Assembly (NCBI GenBank): GCA_965649545.1
Contig: CBFGLF010000020.1
Span: 1 to 19,626, forward strand
Length of the DNA stretch: 19,626 bases
Direction of reading: 5' to 3'
Source: CABHOJ01 sp965649545
Lineage (GTDB): Bacteria > Pseudomonadota > Gammaproteobacteria > Burkholderiales > Methylophilaceae
Shown: positions 1-6,100 of the stretch, in pieces
How positions within the stretch are numbered: the stretch's first letter is position 1
How the letters are laid out: the number at the start of each line of letters is the position of its first letter
Position numbers and translations under genes: made by a program
The notes under the pieces: model-generated
The model's input: the letters and a program-made list of their open reading frames with translations, nothing else
Databases searched by the model: none
Told to the model about the DNA's origin: nothing

Positions 1-1
1 C

Positions 2-103
2 AAGCTCGACCGCCATGCCGACAGCATCTACCAGTACCTCAACTTCCACTTGATGCCTAATTACCAGCCCAAAAAGATCATTCCGATCATGGAAGCGGTC
101 TAG
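2..103 (+). CDS. C-terminal end of an unidentified protein (5' truncated)
   Basis: An open frame enters from the left edge and reads 33 codons before TAG at 101-103. The visible tail contains ...YQYLNFHLMPNYQPKK... and ends IPIMEAV. I do not recognise the family from so short a tail. It is judged real because its stop codon overlaps by one base the GTG start of the next gene, the usual sign of translational coupling in an operon, and because no better frame covers these bases. No signal or membrane segment is visible in the part that is present. Confidence 0.55.
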   Translation, partial: KLDRHADSIYQYLNFHLMPNYQPKKIIPIMEAV

Positions 104-528
104 TGACGCAGCCGCAGCGCCGGCCTTCGGCTTTCACGTTCAAGCTGTCCGAACTCCGGCATGAGTTCAGACAGGGGACTTGGAAGGTCATGCTGCCGAT
201 CCTGTTGTTGCTGTTGGTGTTCCTGGCGCTGGCACTGAAGTTCGGCTGGAACCTGAAGGCGGTGGCCGCCGTGACCTTCGCCATCGGCCTGCTGAGCAAC
301 CTGTTCGTCTGGCTGCTGGCCTTGATCGCGGTCGTGCCCGTCGTCGGCCCCCTGGTCGCGAAAGTGCTGGCCTTGCCCTTCATCTGGCTGCTGAACGGCC
401 TTGGCTACCTGGTCTCGTATATCGCGATCCGCCGCGGCTATACGCAGGATGTCATCACCTACCGCGCGCTGACCCTGGCGCTGATGCTGGGGATCATCAT
501 CGGTTTCCTGCTGGGAAACCTGTTCTAG
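103..528 (+). CDS. Small multi-spanning inner-membrane protein, function unknown
   Basis: The protein has 141 residues and starts with GTG at 103, whose G is the last base of the preceding stop codon. A polar, basic N-terminus of about 28 residues precedes several hydrophobic stretches: about residues 28-45, 49-75, 78-105 and 120-140. This predicts three to four membrane spans. I see no catalytic motif and do not recognise a named family. The next gene starts at the base after this stop codon, so the two are almost certainly co-translated. That neighbour is also a membrane protein, and the pair may act together at the inner membrane, which is inference only. The GTG start is preferred because the first internal ATG (189) would remove the cytoplasmic leader and break the coupling. 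Confidence 0.75.
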   Translation: MTQPQRRPSAFTFKLSELRHEFRQGTWKVMLPILLLLLVFLALALKFGWNLKAVAAVTFAIGLLSNLFVWLLALIAVVPVVGPLVAKVLALPFIWLLNGLGYLVSYIAIRRGYTQDVITYRALTLALMLGIIIGFLLGNLF

Positions 529-1638
529 ATGGCGAGATTCCCGTTCCGCAATCTGGCGTTATTGCGCCAGCGCTATGAGGCGCAACCCAAGGCGCTGGCG
601 ACGAGCACGCGATTCTATCTGCCTGCCATGGCGTTCCTCGGGGGCTTCCTTTGGGATGCCTTCACGCTGGGACGTTATGTGCGGCCAGTCGATCTCATCA
701 TTCTCGGCATCTATCTCTTCATCGCCTGCGGCATCACCCTCTGGCTGGGAAAACGCCATTCTGCAGGCGCGGCGGACGAGGCCACGATGCCCGTCATCAA
801 GTTGCGCGCGCCGTACTTGCTACTGCAATTCCTGTTCGGCAGTCTGCTCAGCGCCTTGTTCATCCTGTATTTCAGGAGCGCCAGCCACCTCATGGCGATC
901 GCCTGGACCTCGGGCCTGGCCCTGCTGCTGATCGCCAATGAATTCCTGGAAGACCATTACAAGCGGCTGACATTGAGCTGGGCGCTATTGGGTTTCTGCG
1001 CCATCCTGCTCTTCAACTTCAGTGTGCCTTTCGTCATCGGTAGCATCCATGCCACCTGGTTCTACTGCAGTACGCTGATCGGCGCCTTGCTCATCCATTG
1101 GTTACATGAACGGTCTGGTCGGGCAGGGCGCATCCTCTTCGTCTGGATCATCGCCGGCGTGCTGTCGGCCGCCTATCTGCTGGACGCGATCCCGCCGGTC
1201 CCCCTTGTGAAACGGGACATGCAGATCGGTATCCAGCTGGAGAACGTGGACGGCAAGATCAGCCTGATGGCGGAGCGGCCGCCCATCTGGGCGTTATGGA
1301 ACCAGCTCGATGAGCAGATCCATGTCCCGGCAGGGGAGAAGCTCTATTGCGTATCCTCGGTGTTCGCGCCCATCGGCCTCAAGACCAAGCTGTTCCATCG
1401 CTGGGAGTTCAAGGATGCGAAGCAGGGGTGGGTGACGATGTCGCATATCGGCTTTGACCTCGAAGGTGGACGCGAACAGGGGTTCCGTGGATATACCTAC
1501 AAACAGAACGTACAACCGGGGAAGTGGCGGGTGGCGGTAGAGACCGAGAACGGACGTACCGTCACGGTCTACCATTTCACGATCAAGCCGGCCGAGGCCG
1601 CAGCCTCAGCGCGCTTGATCAAATACGACGTGCATTAG
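529..1638 (+). CDS. Integral membrane protein with C-terminal DUF2914 domain
   Basis: The protein has 369 residues. The first ~225 are strongly hydrophobic with about seven predicted spans (roughly residues 28-48, 53-73, 93-113, 120-138, 147-165, 172-192 and 200-220). From about residue 230 a soluble domain follows that matches DUF2914. It has a conserved Cys in a CVSS segment, a PIGL turn, an FHRW segment, and the closing pattern PGKWRVAVETENGR followed by a beta strand ending FTI. DUF2914 has no established biochemical role; the domain probably lies on the periplasmic side. The ATG follows the upstream stop codon directly (TAGATG). The stop codon overlaps the stop of the convergent UPF0114 gene by four bases. 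Gene and domain are well supported; function is unknown. Confidence 0.85.
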   Translation: MARFPFRNLALLRQRYEAQPKALATSTRFYLPAMAFLGGFLWDAFTLGRYVRPVDLIILGIYLFIACGITLWLGKRHSAGAADEATMPVIKLRAPYLLLQFLFGSLLSALFILYFRSASHLMAIAWTSGLALLLIANEFLEDHYKRLTLSWALLGFCAILLFNFSVPFVIGSIHATWFYCSTLIGALLIHWLHERSGRAGRILFVWIIAGVLSAAYLLDAIPPVPLVKRDMQIGIQLENVDGKISLMAERPPIWALWNQLDEQIHVPAGEKLYCVSSVFAPIGLKTKLFHRWEFKDAKQGWVTMSHIGFDLEGGREQGFRGYTYKQNVQPGKWRVAVETENGRTVTVYHFTIKPAEAAASARLIKYDVH

Positions 1639-2162
1639 TGCTTGTCGTTGTGGTGTGCCATGAGGCGGTCGATCCAGGCGATGGAGACTGCCGAGGCGAC
1701 GAAGGTCATGTGGATCACGGTCTGCCAGATCAATACCTTGGGTTCCAGGTTGGCTGCGTTGATGAAGGTCTTCAGCAGATGGATCGACGAGATGCCGATG
1801 ATCGCCGTCGCCAGTTTCACTTTCAGCAGGTTCGCGTTCACGTGCGATAACCAGTCCGGCTCATCCGGATGGCCTTTCAGATTGAGACGTGAGACGAAGG
1901 TCTCATAGCCCCCGACGATGACCATGATCAGCAGGTTGGAGATCATGACCACATCGATCAGCCCCAGCACGATCAGCATGATGTGCTCCTCATTGAGAGA
2001 CGCGATGCCCTGCACCAGATGCATCAACTCGACCATGAAGTGGAACACGTACACACCTTGCGCGACGATCAGCCCCAGATACAGCGGGACCTGCAGCCAG
2101 CGGCTGCCGAACAGGATGGTGCTCATGGTGCTCATGCGGGGATTGTTGGGGGTGTTTTCCAT
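1635..2162 (-). CDS. UPF0114 family (YqhA-like) inner-membrane protein
   Basis: The protein has 175 residues from the ATG at 2162. An in-frame TTG at 2177 would add five residues, but the ATG is preferred because AAAGG lies about eight bases upstream of it. Sequence features are a start of the type FGSRWLQVPLYLGLI, a central IDVVMISNLLIMVIVGGYE segment, and a late WLSHVNANLLKVKLA stretch. These are characteristic of UPF0114 (TIGR00645), the family of E. coli YqhA (164 residues). Three to four membrane spans are visible (about residues 18-40, 60-85, 108-130 and 140-160). The biochemical function is not established. It is transcribed from its own promoter region, away from the giant TPR gene's 3' end, and converges on the DUF2914 gene. 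Confidence 0.9.
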   Translation of the reverse strand: MENTPNNPRMSTMSTILFGSRWLQVPLYLGLIVAQGVYVFHFMVELMHLVQGIASLNEEHIMLIVLGLIDVVMISNLLIMVIVGGYETFVSRLNLKGHPDEPDWLSHVNANLLKVKLATAIIGISSIHLLKTFINAANLEPKVLIWQTVIHMTFVASAVSIAWIDRLMAHHNDKH

Positions 2163-2191
2163 GGACTGACCTTTCAAAAAAATTCGTTCGT

Positions 2192-2197
2192 ATTATA
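2192..2197 (-). promoter_or_regulatory. Possible -10 element for the UPF0114 gene
   Basis: The minus strand reads a perfect TATAAT here, 30 bases upstream of the ATG at 2162. No convincing -35 hexamer sits 16-18 bases further upstream, so an activator or a weak promoter is possible. The gap 2163-2249 between this gene and the 3' end of the TPR gene holds no other clear feature. Confidence 0.4.
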
Positions 2198-2249
2198 CCG
2201 TCGAGATCGCCGATCCTTTCGAGGCGAGCTCGCTAATGATCTCAATGGA

Positions 2250-3122
2250 CTATTTCAGTTGCCTGGAGAGCCGCTTGACCAGCGATGCCCAATCTCCGGC
2301 AACCGCCTGCGTGAAAAGTTTGATGCCCGGATACCAGGGGCTGTCCTTGCGACCGATCAACCAGCGCCATTCCGGGCAGTAGGCCAGCAGCCCCCAGGCG
2401 GGCGTGGCCAGCGCGCCGGCAAGATGCAGCAGCACGGAATCGATGGTGATCATGAGGTCAAGGTTACGGATGACCGCTGCCGTCTCGTCGAAATCCTTGA
2501 GTTCCTTATCCAGTATCAGGATGTTCTGGAACTGCCCCAATTGCTTGCGTTCAGCCGGGGTCAGCTGCTTCTGCAGGCTGACGAACTGGATCGCGGGGTG
2601 GGCTTTCACCAGCGCCAGCAAGGTCTCTAGCGGCATCGAGCGCTTGGCGTCATTGACGTGGGTGGGGTTGCCGCGCCATGCGATGCCGACAAGCTTGCCC
2701 GTCGAGGCGATACGCTGTTTCCAGTCCGCGACCTTACGCGGGTCTGCCATGAGGTAGGGTACCCTGCTGGGGATTGCCGCTTCCGAGAACGTCTTCAGGG
2801 CCAGCGGCAAGCTCATCATGGGGATGCGATAGTCCAGGTCCAGCGGGCAGACATTGCTCGGGATGACGGTCGCTTTCGGGTAACTGCGCTTGATCAGGGT
2901 CATCAGGCTGTCGTGGCACTGGAACCAGCACTTCGCCCCCAGGGCGTCGAGCGTCTCCAGGTAGCGTGCGATCTGGATGGTATCTCCGTAACCCTGCTCT
3001 GCCTGGATCAACAGGCGTTTGCCGGCCAATGACTCGCCGTGCCAAAGCGGGTAGGGCGTTTCCTGCAGCGGCTTCCGGCCTTTACGCAAGAACCTGGATT
3101 CGTACAGCGTCCATCCGCGCTC
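2250..3122 (-). repeat. GT9-like module 4 (divergent) of the TPR glycosyltransferase protein
   Basis: This segment encodes about residues 1892-2181. Landmarks are ERGW ending at W1895, EQGYGD at E1933, DSVLLH with H2124, and WYPGIKLF with I2158. Its E-to-H spacing is 191 and W-to-E is 38, shorter than the others. It is the most divergent copy but keeps Asp and His of the D-x4-H motif. Confidence 0.8.
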
Positions 3123-6100
3123 GAACTCGCCCATCGAAAGCAGCACCAGCGCGGCGTTCCATCTGGCATCGTGATGTTGCGGATCGATCGCCATGGCCTT
3201 CTCGTAGCAGGCGAGCGCTTGCTCGGGGTGCCGCATGTCCTTGCGGGCGACGCCGAGGTTGAACAAGGTATGGGACGAGTCAGGCTTGATCGCCAGCGCC
3301 TGCTCGAAATGTGCGATGGCTTGCTCGACCTCGCCCTGGTCGTAGAGCAGCACGGCGAGGTTGCTGTGCGCGTCATCCAGTCTGGGGTCGCGTTCCAGGG
3401 CGATCGCATAGTGACGGCGCGCGCCTTCGAGGTCGCCGGATTCCTTGAGGACATTGGCCAGGTTGTTATGGACATCGGCATCCGCAGGCAGCAGTTCTGA
3501 CGCCCGTCGCAGGGCGGTGAGTGCCTGCGCATCCTGCTTTTGCATCTTGAGGGCGATGCCGAGCGCCTTGAATCCGAATCCCTGTTCCGGGTGGCGTTCC
3601 GTGAAGGAACGCGACAGGGTCTCGAGTTCAGGCCACTGGCGCGCCTCGAAGAGTCTGATCATTTGTTCGGCTTCTTCACGCAAGGGGTCGGTATGCGCCA
3701 GCTGTGTCAGCTTTGGGCGAGCAGGCATCAGGGATCGCGCCCATTCCGGCAATGCGGTTTTCACACCTTGCAGCACGCTGTCCCAGTCATCACGCACCTG
3801 CTGGTTAAAGATCCGCATGCTGGGGTACCAGGGGCTGTCCTCGCGTTCGATCATCCAGCGCCAGTCGCATGAGTAACGGTTGAGTAACCAGACGGGTTTG
3901 CCCAGTGCACCGGCGAGATGGGCGACGGAGGTGTCGACGCTGATCACGAGGTCGAGGTTGTCGATGAGGGCGGCCGTGTCGGCGAAGTCGACGATCTCGG
4001 GCATCCAGTCGGTCATCTTGTCCAAGCATGCCCTGGCGATCTCACTGTCGTCCGACACCTCTTTCTGCAGGCTGATCCAGGCGATGCCGTCGAGCGTCAG
4101 CAAGTCGGCCAAATATTCCAGCGGGATGCTTCTCTGGCGGTCGTCCCGCAATCGACGTCCACCTGCCCAGACCAGCCCGACCCGCGCCTGATCGCCTGCA
4201 GTTTGCGCAAGGCGTTCTGCCCAGTACTGGACTCGATTGACCGGGGAGCGCAGGTAGGGCACCTGATCGGGCACGTTGTCCGGTGTCGTGCCGAATGCCA
4301 GTGGCATGGACATGATGTAGCAGTGGTAGTCCCAGGCACTGTGGTCGTTGGGCAGCGCCTTCAGCACTTCGATGTTCGGGTACAGGCAGAAGGATCCGGC
4401 AAGGATATTGAAGAGCGGCGCGTGGCAGAACAGGGTCACCTTGGCGAAGCGCGCTGCAGCCAGTGGGATGTAGCGCGCGAATTGCAGATTGTCGCCCAGG
4501 CCCTGCTCGCAGAACACCAGTAGCCTGGCGTCTGGCTGGACGGGCTCGCCCTGCCAGTGTGGCAGGTTGGTATCCGTCTTGTGCACCATGCCTTGCAGGG
4601 CGAAATTGGAACCGACCCAGCGCTGCTCGTAATGGCGCCAGCCTTCCTCCCACTCGCCCTTGAACAGCAAGGCCAGTGCGAGCCCCATGTGGGCGGCGTG
4701 GTAACCGGGATCGGCGGCGATGGAACGGCGGAAGAGGGGGATGGCCTCATCCACGCGATGCATGTCGAGCAGGGTCGCCCCGAGATTGTTCAGCAACTCG
4801 GCGTTGCTCGGCTGGATCGACAGCGCTGTTTCGAAATAGGCGATCGCCTGCGTGAATCGCCCCATGTGTTTCAGGGTGACGCCGAGGCCGTTCATGGCTT
4901 CGATATACTGAGGACGTAAGGTCAGTGCCGCTTGATAAGCGTCTATCGCAGCCTGCATCTCGCCCAGGCGCATGCGGGCTGTACCCAGGTTGGTCAGCGC
5001 TTCGACGAACGCCGGGCGTAAGGCGATGGCCTGTTCGTAATACGCCGCCGCAGCTTCGTAGCATCCCTTAGTCAGCAGAATGGCCGCGAACCGATGCAGC
5101 GCTTGCGGCAGATCCTGTTGCGCCAGCATGCATTTGTGGAAGACCGCGATGCCTTCCTGAATGGGCGACAAGCTGCGCTTGAGGTCGGCAGGCCATGCAA
5201 CCTGATGAGCCGGGTCGATCTGGGGCAAGGCATCGATCCCGGCGCTGGCTGGTTGCTGAAGGAGGTGAGCGACCTGCAGCATGAAGTTCGCCAGGCCGGC
5301 CGGGACATCCTGCTCGCGCATGGCGACTGCCGCCTGTGCCAGCGCCTGGAGTTCGCCACTATTGAAGTAGGCCAGTAACTGCTGGGTCTCGTCCATCGAG
5401 GCTAGCGCTGATTCGCTGCCGTTGGTGCGGCTGGGGCTACCGGCAAGCACGGTCGATTGCTGGACTGGCAAGGACTGAGTCGATGGGGCCGTCGATGCGG
5501 CGGCCGCTGGGAGGGGAGGATACCTGTCCTCCAACGCCTGGGACAATGCGGCGATCACCTCCTGCCACTGGTCGCGCGTCTGCTGATTGAAGATGCGCAT
5601 GCTGCCGTACCAGGGCGTCGCCACCTGTTGGCCCATCCATCGCCAGTCGCCGGCGTATCGGTTCAACAGCCAGACAGGCTTGCCCAGCGCACCGGCCAGA
5701 TGGGCGACGGAGGTGTCGACGGCGATCACCAGATCCAGGCGGTCGATCAGTGCGGCGGTGTCCGCGAAGTCCTGCACCTCGTGCATGGGGTCGATCAATA
5801 AGGGTCGCAGCGCGGCGGGGAGAGCGGCGTCCGCTCGGCCATCGGATTTCTGCAGGCAGACCCAATGGAAACGCTGGTCGGTGAGCAGGCTGATGAGCAT
5901 GAGCGGATCGATCGAGCGTTGTCGATCGGCCCCCAGGGTCGCGCTGCCGGTCCAGGCGATGCCGATCAGCGGTTTCCCGTCCAGGTGCGGCTGCAAGCGG
6001 CGCTCCCAGATATTTCGCCGATCCTCCGGCACGCTGAGATAGGGTGCCGGCGGGATGTTCTCCGGCCGCAGGCCCAGTGCCAGGGGCAGGGAGAGCAAGG

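Noticed and set aside
2163..2177. TTG start five codons upstream for the UPF0114 gene
   Set aside because: It would place the AAAGG ribosome site inside the gene; the ATG at 2162 has correct spacing to it.
2224..2233. GCGAGCTCGC palindrome after the TPR gene as a terminator
   Set aside because: It has very short arms with no loop unless unpaired, and no T-run on either side.
1983..2630. Plus-strand open frame (215 codons) spanning the UPF0114 gene start and the TPR gene end
   Set aside because: It runs antisense across two real genes and their promoter gap, with no family resemblance.
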